Virus record (IMG/VR): IMGVR_UViG_3300009154_000203
Location: 1 to 29,245 of that record
Length of the DNA stretch: 29,245 nucleotides
Source: a virus
Strand: one strand, 5' to 3'
Shown: positions 7,269 to 15,535 of the stretch, one piece after another
How the letters are laid out: each line of letters begins with the position of its first letter
Numbering within the stretch: position 1 is the first letter of the stretch
Position numbers and translations under genes: made by a program
The notes under the pieces: generated by a model
What the model was told of the DNA's origin: nothing
The model's database searches: none
The model's input: the letters and a program-made list of their open reading frames with translations, nothing else

Positions 7269-7586
7269 ATGGCCGCCACCATCGGAATCACCACCCTCAC
7301 CTCCTTGATTTCAACCCCCACCGGGTGTGTCTTGCAAGAGGCCTCCAAGGAAATCAGCAAGAAAATCGTGACCGTGAAATCCGCTGTCGGGATCACGGTT
7401 CAAGCCGCACTGCTTCCGATGGTCGAGACCAAGATCTCACTGAAATACAAAGGGGTCGCCGGTCTGGCATTGGCCGCCGCCAACTCAGCAATCACGACCG
7501 GAACCGCCATTGTGGCCGGGGTCTCGGTTGAGGAATCCAACAGCGACTACCCCGATACGACGCTTGACGTCATGTCTTGGAGCTAA
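7269..7586 (+). CDS. Small tail protein, tail-tube candidate A
   Basis: A 105-aa protein with alternating hydrophobic beta segments (GITTLTSLISTPTGC, VKSAVGITVQAALL, TKISLKYKGVAGLALA) and a C-terminal ESNSDYPDTTLDVMSW. It is followed 5 nt later by a 108-aa protein of the same size and outline, including a late Glu-Xaa-Asn acidic patch and a central GVAGLALAAA / IALGVISANI segment. The pair may be duplicated tube or tube-associated proteins. Placement before the tail-assembly chaperones and tape measure is where tube proteins are found. The function is inferred from order. Confidence 0.4.
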   Translation: MAATIGITTLTSLISTPTGCVLQEASKEISKKIVTVKSAVGITVQAALLPMVETKISLKYKGVAGLALAAANSAITTGTAIVAGVSVEESNSDYPDTTLDVMSWS

Positions 7587-7591
7587 ACTTT

Positions 7592-7918
7592 ATGTCCGCC
7601 GTAACCGCCACCCTCGGGATCAACTCGTTCACCTCGGGAACCGTCACCAAGGTCTCCACCTCCTCCAAGGTCACGACCAAGGTGCTGACCGATTATTCGG
7701 GCGCATTTTCCGCCGCCGCCGCCTTTGATCCCCTCTATGAGGCGACGGTGGAGGGATCCGGCACTTATCCCAGCATTGCGCTGGGGGTCATCTCCGCCAA
7801 CATCCCGAGTACGATCTCCGGGGGCGTCATCCTTTGTGATTCCTACACCCAGACCGAAAAGAACGACGAGTTCCAGAGCTGGAAATACACCATCAAGGGA
7901 TTCCCTTCGGCAACCTAG
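7592..7918 (+). CDS. Small tail protein, tail-tube candidate B
   Basis: A 108-aa beta-rich, Ser/Thr/Val-rich protein (LGINSFTSGTVTKVSTSSK at the N-terminus; YEATVEGSGTYPSIALGV; ENDEFQSWKYTIKGFP-like end). It is similar in size and layout to the gene just upstream. Either or both could form the tail tube. The start at 7592 is chosen over the in-frame upstream 7577 ATG because the latter lies within the preceding gene and 7592 follows its stop by 5 nt. Confidence 0.4.
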   Translation: MSAVTATLGINSFTSGTVTKVSTSSKVTTKVLTDYSGAFSAAAAFDPLYEATVEGSGTYPSIALGVISANIPSTISGGVILCDSYTQTEKNDEFQSWKYTIKGFPSAT

Positions 7919-7941
7919 CCTGACCGCTTTCACAGTTTAAT

Positions 7942-8394
7942 ATGATAGAAACCAATAAAAAATTCTCCGTGGTCAGTGACCACGAGGCACCGCTGAAAAG
8001 CGCCAACACTCATCTGATTGCCGCCGCCTGCACATCCGGCGGTATACTCTATAAGGACGGATACCTGGACACGATCGGCCAAGGCCACGACGGCAAGCCC
8101 TGTCGGACGGTCGTCTGGCTGATGGAAGAGAAAGAGATCACCTTTTCGGCAACACAAAAAGAAACAATTTCCACTCAGGAGTTCATCCGCCGCTGGCACG
8201 ATCGGGAATGGTGCGCAGCCAATCCGGATCACCCGATTGTTTTCATGCGGTATTATCAAGCGACTTTGACCCAGCTGCGTGAGGCCATTCGCAACGAGAC
8301 CCCGACGCTGGTAGTGAAAAAGGGGGGCCGCGCGGCCTACATCCCCGGCAACGCAACCGAGGCAGAGAAATCAGCCCTACTTTCCAAACTATGA
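7942..8394 (+). CDS. Unknown tail-region protein
   Basis: A 150-aa protein of unknown function immediately before the chaperone gene, overlapping it by ATGA (8391-8394). It is charged and mixed alpha/beta, with His/Cys/Trp-containing stretches (FIRRWHDREWCAANPDHP) and a Lys-rich TLVVKKGGRAAYIPG near the C-terminus. The translational coupling to the G gene suggests a structural or assembly role in the tail. Nothing in the sequence identifies a domain I can name. Confidence 0.6.
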   Translation: MIETNKKFSVVSDHEAPLKSANTHLIAAACTSGGILYKDGYLDTIGQGHDGKPCRTVVWLMEEKEITFSATQKETISTQEFIRRWHDREWCAANPDHPIVFMRYYQATLTQLREAIRNETPTLVVKKGGRAAYIPGNATEAEKSALLSKL

Positions 8395-8786
8395 ATGAAG
8401 AACTCTCTTTGAACGAACGCCTCTTTGAGTCTGAGCCGGTGATTGCCGGTCGGAAGGTGCGTCCTTGGAACCATGCCGTGAAACTCAAGCTGGCACGGAT
8501 CTACAAATGGATCTCGGATCTGGATCAAACCACCCAGCAGGAAGAGCTGCTTTATGCTTTTTTGTATTTGATCGCGGCACCCATTGAACGGGTCGCACTC
8601 AATACGCTTAACAAAAAAGCCTACTTTATCGACAAGGACGAGTTCATCGGCTGCTTGAGCGATGAGGAAGTAGTGCTTGGAGGGAAATGGTTCCTGAATG
8701 TTTCCTCTCTTGAGAAAGAGACAACGGTCGAAGTGACGGAAAAGCCGGGGGCTTCCAACGGGGAAACACCCCCCCCAAACTTGTAG
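8391..8786 (+). CDS. Tail assembly chaperone, short (G-like) product
   Basis: A 131-aa zero-frame product ending at TAG 8784. It lies directly before the tape-measure region and is acidic and helical (KLARIYKWISDLDQTTQQEE), as G-type chaperones are. They coat the tape measure and recruit tube subunits. The last codons run through eight C residues (8769-8776) and then CCA AAC TTG TAG, placing a slippery heptamer two codons before the stop. It is coupled to the upstream gene by ATGA. Confidence 0.75.
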   Translation: MNEELSLNERLFESEPVIAGRKVRPWNHAVKLKLARIYKWISDLDQTTQQEELLYAFLYLIAAPIERVALNTLNKKAYFIDKDEFIGCLSDEEVVLGGKWFLNVSSLEKETTVEVTEKPGASNGETPPPNL

Positions 8787-9013
8787 AGCCTCCCTCGCTG
8801 GCCACGCTGATCTTCACGCTGGCCAAGGAGGGGGGCTTTACAGAGCAGCAGATCATGGACTTTGAGACCGGCATTCCGGTTTATCGGGTAAACTCCTACT
8901 ACCATGCGGCCCTGAGATCGCATGACATCTGGACCTGCACACCCTCGGCCCCGGCAGAGCATCAGATTGAAGAGCTCATGGCCTTCCTTGACAACGCGCC
9001 TGAAGAAGAATGA
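8391..9013 (+). CDS. Tail assembly chaperone, GT-like -1 frameshift fusion
   Basis: After a -1 shift at CCCAAAC (8774-8780) the reading frame continues LVEPPSLATLIFTLAKEGG... to TGA 9011-9013, giving a fusion of about 207 aa. The shifted 77 codons have no start codon of their own, contain sensible protein sequence, and end in ATGA overlap with the next gene, which explains an otherwise empty stretch of about 220 nt. This is the conserved G/GT arrangement of long-tailed phages, where the fusion is made at a few percent and its ratio to G controls tail assembly. Frameshift efficiency is not known here. Confidence 0.85.
8774..8780 (+). other. Programmed -1 ribosomal frameshift site CCCAAAC
   Basis: The heptamer reads C CCA AAC in the zero frame, a perfect X XXY YYZ slippery site. 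It is preceded by a C8 tract and followed two codons later by a UAG. A downstream stimulatory structure could involve the GC-rich GGCCACGCTGA / CACGCTGGCC region (8801-8824), but I did not fold it. Confidence 0.85.
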
Positions 9014-9681
9014 GCAAGAACGGCATGACCATCGACACCAGCAATTTCAACCGGGCCATCCACGAGATGACCCGGCTGACGGGAGCCAAGTTCGAGGACA
9101 TTGTTTTGGCCGAAGTGGGGAGTGTTTTGTCCCAGACCATTATTAACACTCCCAAAGCCACCAAGGAATCCATCATGAAAAGCTCTCAGGATTATATCTG
9201 GATCCGAAATGAGGGGGGCACTTGGAACCGGAAAGGTCAGACCTATCACGGGGGAACTTTTTATCCCATGAAGTGGCACTATAAAGACGACTTTTGGACG
9301 CATGTTGTGAATTCAAAGGACGCACGGATCAAAGAACTCATCAAACGAATCGGCGTTGCCAAGCAATCATGGTTCAAACTGGCAAACAATCTTGGGATCA
9401 AATTGCCCAAGCAGCCTCCCGGATATGTGATGAAGGCTGCGGTGAATGGCCGCGCCTTTGCCACGCCGGTCAATCAGCAAAAGATGACCTCCGGATCCAA
9501 AGTTCAGATTTCCATTGAGAATCTGACCAGATCCGCCATCCAAGGGGGAGGTCGTGTTGCCCTGCTTAAGGCGATCAATGGGCGCACCGGGTATTTCTAC
9601 CGCAATCTCAAATCGGGAGCCTTTCAAAAAGTCTCCGAGATCGCCAAGAAATATCCGGGATTCAATGTGCGTGGCGTCTAA
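9010..9681 (+). CDS. Putative minor tail protein (HK97 gp10 / gpZ-like)
   Basis: A 223-aa protein between the GT frameshift gene and the tape measure. The N-terminus (FNRAIHEMTRLTGAKFEDIV, then VLSQTIINTPKATKESI) resembles tail-completion proteins of the HK97 gp10/gpZ type, where a helical segment precedes a conserved T-P-K-A. The rest is basic with aromatic and Gly-rich strands and ends KKYPGFNVRGV. Its place after GT rather than before the tube gene is unusual for that family, so the assignment is tentative. CTTGACA occurs 16 nt before the ATG, inside the preceding coding region. Confidence 0.4.
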   Translation: MSKNGMTIDTSNFNRAIHEMTRLTGAKFEDIVLAEVGSVLSQTIINTPKATKESIMKSSQDYIWIRNEGGTWNRKGQTYHGGTFYPMKWHYKDDFWTHVVNSKDARIKELIKRIGVAKQSWFKLANNLGIKLPKQPPGYVMKAAVNGRAFATPVNQQKMTSGSKVQISIENLTRSAIQGGGRVALLKAINGRTGYFYRNLKSGAFQKVSEIAKKYPGFNVRGV

Positions 9682-9687
9682 TTGACA
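9681..9687 (+). promoter_or_regulatory. ATTGACA start-proximal element, 15 nt before ATG 9703
   Basis: ATTGACA, one base off TTTGACA, begins on the last base of the TAA stop of the preceding gene and leaves a 15-nt gap to the tape-measure start. Confidence 0.45.
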
Positions 9688-9702
9688 TCCAGACACTGAC
9701 TT

Positions 9703-11193
9703 ATGGCCTCATCGAAAGAATCCTTGTTCGCGGTGTTCGGGATGGACATCGCTCCGCTCTTGCAAAGCCTCAAACGGGCAACCAACAGCGTCCAGGAGGC
9801 CACGACCAAGATGGGCAAAGAGTCGTTTGGGTCTCTCCTGGCACCGATCGCCTCGGTGGCCGCTGCGGTGGGTTCGGTGGCCGCCATCATGGAAGGGATG
9901 AAAGGAGCCTTGGAGCTAGGCGCTCAGATGCAACAAGCCGCCCAGCAGACAGGGATCGCGGCTGGGAATTTCTACATGCTTCGACTGGCCGCCAAGGATG
10001 TCGGCCTCGAGGTCGACAAGCTGCCGGGAGCCATTGGAAAGATGCAGGCTGTGCTAGCGGCTTCGGTCAATGGAGGGGGTCAGTCCGCGCTTTTGAAGCG
10101 CATGGGGTTGGATCCCAAGCAACTGGCGGAAGCCAACCCTGATGACGCCTTCCGAAAAATCGGATCGGCCATTGATTCCATCGAGAATCGAGCCCAGAGA
10201 GCCGGTGCTGCCAGAGCACTCTTTGGCAAGTCAGGAACAGAATATCTGCGACTCTTTGCGGATCCGGAGTTTAAGAACTCGGGCAAACTTTCCAATGCGG
10301 CGCAAGTCATCAATGAAAATGCCGCCCTCTTTGAAAAGATTGGGGACGATCTGGAACATGTTTGGGATCGATTAAAGGAAATCTTTGTCGGACTGGATCA
10401 ACAGTTGTTTCCATCCATTGATTCCGCGCTCAAGCGTCTGGAAGGGGTGGATTTTACCAAATGGGGTCAGAATATCGGCAATATCATTGCGGGATTCTTT
10501 ACCGATTTTAATAACCGCATTCAAATTCTGGGAGCCCTCTTAAAGGAAACCTTCTTGGGAGTGATCTTGCCGTTCATGATGCCGTTTGCGGCCCTTCTCA
10601 AAGATTCTGCCATCGTGTTTGGACGTGCGATCAAAGAGGCGTTATTGGAACCTCCGGCTTGGATCAAATGGACCATGGATCATGCCAAAACGGGATCCGC
10701 TTTGGTTTCATTGATCTCGGATCCTTTGCGGAGCAGTCCTTTCTCAAAAGGGTTGGATTCCTTGGGATCACCAACTGGCAAGACCGGCCCTGATTTTCTG
10801 GGAGATATGAAAAAGGCCTTGGATGACTCCTATTCCTCCAACAGTGGCCACCGGGACAAAATGGACGAACTGTTCAAGAAACTCTCCGCACCATCCAGCA
10901 TGCTGGAAGATTTCAATCGCAATGCCAGGGACAAAGCCAATGCAGAATCCGAACGTAATGGCGTCTCGCCTATCACCGGAGATCTGGGACTTGGAGGAAA
11001 AGGATTTGGCATGATTGCCGATTCCTTGGCCCGTGTCGGAGGCGGTGGAAATGCCCAACTTGGAGCAGAAAACCCCATTGTGACCGAACAAAGGAAATCC
11101 AATTCGATCCTGCAAAAAATCTTGGATGTTCAAAGGAACAACCGGTTGCCAGCCAACAACCTACCAACCGGCCAATTTGCCTTTGCCGTTTAA
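9703..11193 (+). CDS. Tape measure protein
   Basis: A 496-aa, helix-rich protein following the G/GT chaperones, as tape measures do. It has long Ala/Gln-rich helices (MKGALELGAQMQQAAQQTGI), two hydrophobic stretches (about 40-62, LLAPIASVAAAVGSVAAIM; about 280-300, FLGVILPFMMPFAALL) that may act in membrane passage of DNA, and a disordered Gly/Asn-rich C-terminus. Since tail length scales at about 0.15 nm per residue, a tail of roughly 70-75 nm is expected. It is short for the family but within range for a 29-kb phage. The motif LRLAAKDVGLEVDKLPGAIG is typical of the N-terminal core. Confidence 0.82.
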   Translation: MASSKESLFAVFGMDIAPLLQSLKRATNSVQEATTKMGKESFGSLLAPIASVAAAVGSVAAIMEGMKGALELGAQMQQAAQQTGIAAGNFYMLRLAAKDVGLEVDKLPGAIGKMQAVLAASVNGGGQSALLKRMGLDPKQLAEANPDDAFRKIGSAIDSIENRAQRAGAARALFGKSGTEYLRLFADPEFKNSGKLSNAAQVINENAALFEKIGDDLEHVWDRLKEIFVGLDQQLFPSIDSALKRLEGVDFTKWGQNIGNIIAGFFTDFNNRIQILGALLKETFLGVILPFMMPFAALLKDSAIVFGRAIKEALLEPPAWIKWTMDHAKTGSALVSLISDPLRSSPFSKGLDSLGSPTGKTGPDFLGDMKKALDDSYSSNSGHRDKMDELFKKLSAPSSMLEDFNRNARDKANAESERNGVSPITGDLGLGGKGFGMIADSLARVGGGGNAQLGAENPIVTEQRKSNSILQKILDVQRNNRLPANNLPTGQFAFAV

Positions 11194-11224
11194 TCTAACC
11201 ACCCCTCAATAAATCTTCACGATC

Positions 11225-11908
11225 ATGGCCACCACGACTTCCACCACGACCACTTTTGACGCCCGATTGGGCACCTACATCACGACCACGGTCGCCCAAG
11301 ACATCAACTCGCAGCCGGTTCCCGACGATGCAGCGGCGTTTGAAATTACGACCGGATATGCGGACGGGGTTTACACGACGACCTGGAAGACCGAACGAAC
11401 GACAAATCCCTCCGGATTCCCTTTGCTTCCGACGACCTCGACATACAACTACGAAGTGCATACCTCGGTAAGCACGGAACCGCTGGTGACCCATTCTTAT
11501 TTCAGTTCCGGAGGAAAGTGGGAGCTTTCTTCGGTGGATCTGCAAGCTATCAAGCTCGCGGAATCTGATCCTAGCAATTTAATCAGCGGATGGGTGACCT
11601 TATCCACGGCCACAAGTTCTTCGGTCAATCTCAAGAAATACGCGGGGCTCGTGGCCTCCGGTCAGGATTCCTATTTGAACCCATCGGTAACCTTGACCAT
11701 CACGGATGATGAATCCTCGCTTCCCTCGATTGCCGACATCGGGCACATCGCCACAGGACTGACCAATGCGCCCACCCTCCCCTCGGGGGGGAATTGGCTT
11801 TTTACCGGAATGAATGCCGCCGCCCTTTCCAATGGGAAGTGGAGGATCTCCAAGGAATACCGAGCCAGTGGTCAGAAGGGTTGGAATAACCTGATTTATT
11901 CCGCCTGA
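11225..11908 (+). CDS. Distal tail protein of unknown function
   Basis: A 227-aa protein, the first after the tape measure. The N-terminus is nearly all Thr/Ser (ATTTSTTTTFDARLGTYITT) and the protein is beta-rich with few charged residues. The last about 40 residues (GNWLFTGMNAAALSNGKWRI) look like a compact beta domain. Its position suggests a baseplate or distal tail component. The following gene starts in the stop codon (TGATG, 11906-11910), so the two are coupled. Confidence 0.6.
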   Translation: MATTTSTTTTFDARLGTYITTTVAQDINSQPVPDDAAAFEITTGYADGVYTTTWKTERTTNPSGFPLLPTTSTYNYEVHTSVSTEPLVTHSYFSSGGKWELSSVDLQAIKLAESDPSNLISGWVTLSTATSSSVNLKKYAGLVASGQDSYLNPSVTLTITDDESSLPSIADIGHIATGLTNAPTLPSGGNWLFTGMNAAALSNGKWRISKEYRASGQKGWNNLIYSA

Positions 11909-12522
11909 TGAAACGCATCCCCCGGATGAGTTCGGCTGGCGTGTTGACCCCGCAGTCATGGGAAATGGTGGCGCAAGTGATTGATGCCAACTTTAGGGAA
12001 TGCCAGTTGCAACCGGGCAAAGGGGTGACGATTTCATCGGGATCGGGAGGTCAAAGCGTCTCGGTAAAACCTTCTCCCGTCCAAGCGGGTTCAAACGCAG
12101 CCTCCATAAACCCTTGGGATATCTTTATCACCCCTACGGGAACCGGAGGTGGTGCCACGGTGAAATTTCAACCAGGCGCAATTTCCGGTGCGTTGCCATC
12201 CAACATGTTTTCATCGTTTGCGTGCAACCTGAGCCCGACTTATTATTTGATGGCCGAGTGTTCGTCCTCGGACGGCTCAACCATTACGTCCAGCACGCTC
12301 AGTTTCCTGCAAACGTCTCCTTCTGCCCCCCCGGCTTCAACGGCGTCTTCTGCCCCCTCCTCGTTTTCTTTTCCATTGGGAGTTTTGGTTGCAGGGACAT
12401 TTTACAATCTTTATTCACGATCGGTTTTGGTTTCTTCCAAGGAAGTTTTGAGAACTGACAAGACCGCGCCCTCCGCGCTCGAGCTGCCTTACACGAGTTA
12501 TTGGAACTGGGTGGTGACTTAA
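11908..12522 (+). CDS. Tail-associated protein, unknown
   Basis: A 204-aa protein. The N-terminal part (LTPQSWEMVAQVIDANFRE, then LQPGKGVTISSGSGGQSV) matches a pattern I recognise from small virion proteins that sit between the tape measure and fibres: a W-containing helix followed by a Gly/Ser beta turn. The rest is a beta-sandwich-like, Ser/Pro/Ala-rich region (TSPSAPPASTASSAPSS at about 130-147) ending in YTSYWNWVVT. It is translationally coupled to the upstream gene. A role in the tail tip is inferred from location. Confidence 0.55.
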   Translation: MKRIPRMSSAGVLTPQSWEMVAQVIDANFRECQLQPGKGVTISSGSGGQSVSVKPSPVQAGSNAASINPWDIFITPTGTGGGATVKFQPGAISGALPSNMFSSFACNLSPTYYLMAECSSSDGSTITSSTLSFLQTSPSAPPASTASSAPSSFSFPLGVLVAGTFYNLYSRSVLVSSKEVLRTDKTAPSALELPYTSYWNWVVT

Positions 12523-12532
12523 GGGTCCAACC

Positions 12533-14446
12533 ATGAACTCCACGTTCAGCGTTTTTACCTCCTCGCCGGTCTGGTCATGGGCCACGCTCCGCACGGCAAT
12601 CCCGACCAGCAGCTCATCGGTTGCCGGGACGTTCACTTCTTCCAATTCCGGAATGGCTTTAGGGTCTTTAAGCTATACTCACAAATTTTATCAAGACGCG
12701 TATAATCTAGGAGGGGTCACCTATGGGACGGTGATGGATAGTGATGGAGGGGTGACTTATGAGTATCCCACCGCACCGCTGGCCAGCTCCAGTGCCCCCC
12801 CCGCGTGGACTTATCAATTCAATGTGGTTTCAGGTTCGACAAAAACGGTTACCACCAACATTTATGCCTATGCAACCGTATCTTCGGTGGCCACGGTCTC
12901 GGTTCTCTCAACGTCTTCAACGTCTATCGGCACCACCACATCGGGAACGACATGTTTAACCGGGGTGACTTGCAGTTCGTTTAGTGAATTCACAGGCATT
13001 CGATCAACCACAACGCTTCAATATAGCTCAAAATCATTTTCCACCACGGGGACGGCACTCTATAACACGACCTATAGTAATGGGGGTTATGGCAACATTC
13101 CTTACTATTTTATGATCTGGGATACGATCATTGAATGCCCACCGGGACAAACCGGATTCTTTATTACGGCTACCACACCTTGTTTGGACAAATTGGAAAA
13201 TGTGGGACAATCTTTTACCCGGACGACGCTTTCAGACAATCGGTCTTTTTTTACGGCTACCGGGTCATGGTTTACGGATTCCGCTGGGGTTGGCCCTCCC
13301 CCGATCACGGTCCCTGCCACCACGTTTTTGGAATCTCGGTTCCCGACGTCCAGCATCAATTCCAGCACGATCACAATCACAAAGATTCCAAATGGTCCGG
13401 TAAACTTCAATGAATTTAGCAATTCATCAACGCAATCGGTCACACAAGGTTATGCGTTTACAACATATTCAAATTTAACCTACACATCGAATTCGCAAAC
13501 ATGGGGCGATCGATGGTCGGTATCTCGGGGAGTGGCTGACACGTTCTGGACCACCGCTTCCGGAGTGGTTCTCTCGACCAACGGCCTTGCAATCTCTCAA
13601 ATTCCCTCATTGGTCACGGTTTCTCGTTCGGTGATTGAACCTTACTCTGGGGTCAATATTGGGTTTAAGAATTGCTCTCTTTCTCAAAGCGTGTTGATTC
13701 CCCAGAATACCAATCCGGTTTCGTTTTCTTATTTGGGATCCCCTTATCCGACTGTGCAGCAAACTTCTTTTGTAGGGCAAAATGTGTTTGAATTCCGAGC
13801 TCTTCCGGCAGAGTTGGCAGGATCCATCAGTGCTCCGGCTTTTGCATTCTCCGCAGCCTTGCCAACATGGTTCCCCTCTTCGGTCATCCCGACCGTGAGT
13901 TATGCCCGGCTGGACAGCTCCTACAATGGGAATCAACTTTTTAGCCGGATCGTTCCGATTTCTTACCCCTCCCCCACGGGGTTCTACACGTTCAGCTCGT
14001 CCACCACGACTTATTCCGTTTACACGCAATTCTCTGCCAATACGGTGGTGGCAACCATCAGATCGACCCGAACTTCTGTTTCTATCTCCTCGACAAATTC
14101 TTTTACGGTCACCGTTTCGTCCAGCACGACGGGAAGTTTTTCCATCTCTCGCATGACTTCGATGGCCACGATCTACACGTCGGCTTCGACAAAAAACAAA
14201 CTTTTAAGCAACTCGGTATTTTTTAATCCGGGCATCATTCGATCAACGTATTATCTCAGCTCCTCGTCGCTGTATTCCGGGGTTCAGATCAATTCGGCTC
14301 CCACAAGTTCCTACTATTTTAAGAACGCCTTTGAGACCATTGGGGGGATTTCCGTGGATCAGATCAATGGAGGATTCTATCAAGGCACCACGCCCCAAGC
14401 CGTGATTGTTTCCAATTCGGTGATCATCCCTTCGTATATTTCCTGA
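12533..14446 (+). CDS. Ser/Thr-rich tail surface protein
   Basis: A 637-aa protein of which about a third is Ser or Thr by eye, with very few Lys, Asp and Glu. It is beta-strand rich throughout (alternating VSVLSTSSTSIGTTTSGTT-type segments), with scattered Tyr/Phe/Pro, and contains four cysteines in the first third (TCLTGVTC, IIECPPG, TPCLDK). No enzymatic motif or collagen repeat is visible. Size, position and composition suggest a tail fibre, tail-tip or decoration protein exposed to the environment. The next gene encodes a glycosyltransferase-like protein, which makes Ser/Thr O-glycosylation a reasonable hypothesis. Confidence 0.6.
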   Translation: MNSTFSVFTSSPVWSWATLRTAIPTSSSSVAGTFTSSNSGMALGSLSYTHKFYQDAYNLGGVTYGTVMDSDGGVTYEYPTAPLASSSAPPAWTYQFNVVSGSTKTVTTNIYAYATVSSVATVSVLSTSSTSIGTTTSGTTCLTGVTCSSFSEFTGIRSTTTLQYSSKSFSTTGTALYNTTYSNGGYGNIPYYFMIWDTIIECPPGQTGFFITATTPCLDKLENVGQSFTRTTLSDNRSFFTATGSWFTDSAGVGPPPITVPATTFLESRFPTSSINSSTITITKIPNGPVNFNEFSNSSTQSVTQGYAFTTYSNLTYTSNSQTWGDRWSVSRGVADTFWTTASGVVLSTNGLAISQIPSLVTVSRSVIEPYSGVNIGFKNCSLSQSVLIPQNTNPVSFSYLGSPYPTVQQTSFVGQNVFEFRALPAELAGSISAPAFAFSAALPTWFPSSVIPTVSYARLDSSYNGNQLFSRIVPISYPSPTGFYTFSSSTTTYSVYTQFSANTVVATIRSTRTSVSISSTNSFTVTVSSSTTGSFSISRMTSMATIYTSASTKNKLLSNSVFFNPGIIRSTYYLSSSSLYSGVQINSAPTSSYYFKNAFETIGGISVDQINGGFYQGTTPQAVIVSNSVIIPSYIS

Positions 14447-14448
14447 AT

Positions 14449-14455
14449 TTTGACA
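14449..14455 (+). promoter_or_regulatory. TTTGACA element, 26 nt before ATG 14482
   Basis: Exact TTTGACA immediately after the stop of the Ser/Thr-rich gene, but 26 nt from the next ATG. It is the only copy outside the 13-16 nt window. Confidence 0.35.
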
Positions 14456-14481
14456 GGTGACGGATATCAACGATCTCCATC

Positions 14482-15510
14482 ATGCTTGTCATCACAGTCG
14501 CGGCGACGCGTTCTTATCTCCATGCCTGGCCTCAATGTATCCGTGCCATCGCAGCCGCCGCCGGCCACCATGCCGAAGCCCATTTTGTTCTGGCAACCGA
14601 TGAGTCTAAAGAGGGGAAAATGGCGGAAGAATGCGCCAAGAACGAACTGCCCGACGGGTGGAAAATCACGGTCCTCAGGCTGCCAATCAAAGAAGATGAA
14701 AAAGATTACAAAGAAGTTGCCCAGCTCAGGATTGCAGCCCTGCAAGGCGCTTGTTTTAGCTTTGCCCGCAAGATCCGTGCGGATCAATGCCTAGTTGTTG
14801 AGAGTGACACGATCTTGCCGGCTCATGCCCTTCGAGTCCTCGAGTGGACGCTCCAGATGCCCAAGGCGGACGGATCCCCTTACTACCAAGTGGCAGCCGC
14901 CACTTATCCCAACGGCCTTTTCCTTGGGGGATTTGGGTCTATTCAGAACCCGATTGCCGAAGATTTCCTGCCGGAAGAACGGATTTTGCCTGACCGAATG
15001 AAACTTTGCTTGGTGAAATGCGAGGAACGCCTGAAATCGTGCACGGATCAGAAATCGGGAGAACGAGAAATGAAACGGATGGGCCGCCTTCGGGAACGCA
15101 TCAAAAACAAACCTCCAAAGGGGAATGTCTTTGAACTCAATGCCAAAGGATACCGCCGTCGCGGATGGATGGACTTTGCTTATCCTGGCATCGGTCAGGG
15201 AGCCGTGGTGCCCACGGAGTGGTGTGGGCTAGGCTGCACGCTCCTTTCCAAGGAAGCCCTCCTCCATGCCGATTTTACCGGCTATGATGGTCGTGGCACT
15301 CAGGATCTCTTCCTTTGCTGGCAACGCTGGCACCCAGCCGGGATGAATCTGGCGATCGTTCCCCATGTCGCCTGCGACCATATCAAGCGCAAACCCAAAG
15401 ACGCCCCAGCCACCGACCCAGAGATTGTCCACTACCGGGCATATCATGAGCCGGACGGGGAATGCCAAGGCCACCTGCGCCAGCGTGCTCAGCCTTTTAT
15501 TTCTGTCTAA
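14482..15510 (+). CDS. Glycosyltransferase-like protein (GT-A fold candidate)
   Basis: A 342-aa protein that does not look structural. It begins with a Rossmann-like strand MLVITVAATRSYLHAW and has a helix-loop with KITVLRLPI. At residues 107-109 it carries ESD within CLVVESDTILP, the position and context of the metal-binding DxD-type motif of GT-A glycosyltransferases. Later blocks (AAATYPNGLFLGGFGSI; EWCGLGCTLLSKEALLHADF; GTQDLFLCWQRWHPAG; PHVACDHIKR) match the acceptor and C-terminal regions expected of such enzymes, including an aromatic-rich patch and a final His/Asp. Location between two large tail proteins suggests virion glycosylation. Other nucleotide-sugar-using folds cannot be excluded. 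Confidence 0.6.
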   Translation: MLVITVAATRSYLHAWPQCIRAIAAAAGHHAEAHFVLATDESKEGKMAEECAKNELPDGWKITVLRLPIKEDEKDYKEVAQLRIAALQGACFSFARKIRADQCLVVESDTILPAHALRVLEWTLQMPKADGSPYYQVAAATYPNGLFLGGFGSIQNPIAEDFLPEERILPDRMKLCLVKCEERLKSCTDQKSGEREMKRMGRLRERIKNKPPKGNVFELNAKGYRRRGWMDFAYPGIGQGAVVPTEWCGLGCTLLSKEALLHADFTGYDGRGTQDLFLCWQRWHPAGMNLAIVPHVACDHIKRKPKDAPATDPEIVHYRAYHEPDGECQGHLRQRAQPFISV

Positions 15511-15515
15511 GCCTG

Positions 15516-15522
15516 TTTGACA
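15516..15522 (+). promoter_or_regulatory. TTTGACA start-proximal element, 13 nt before ATG 15536
   Basis: Exact TTTGACA in a 25-nt spacer, with a 13-nt gap to the fibre start. Confidence 0.55.
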
Positions 15523-15535
15523 TCCGCTTTTTCAC

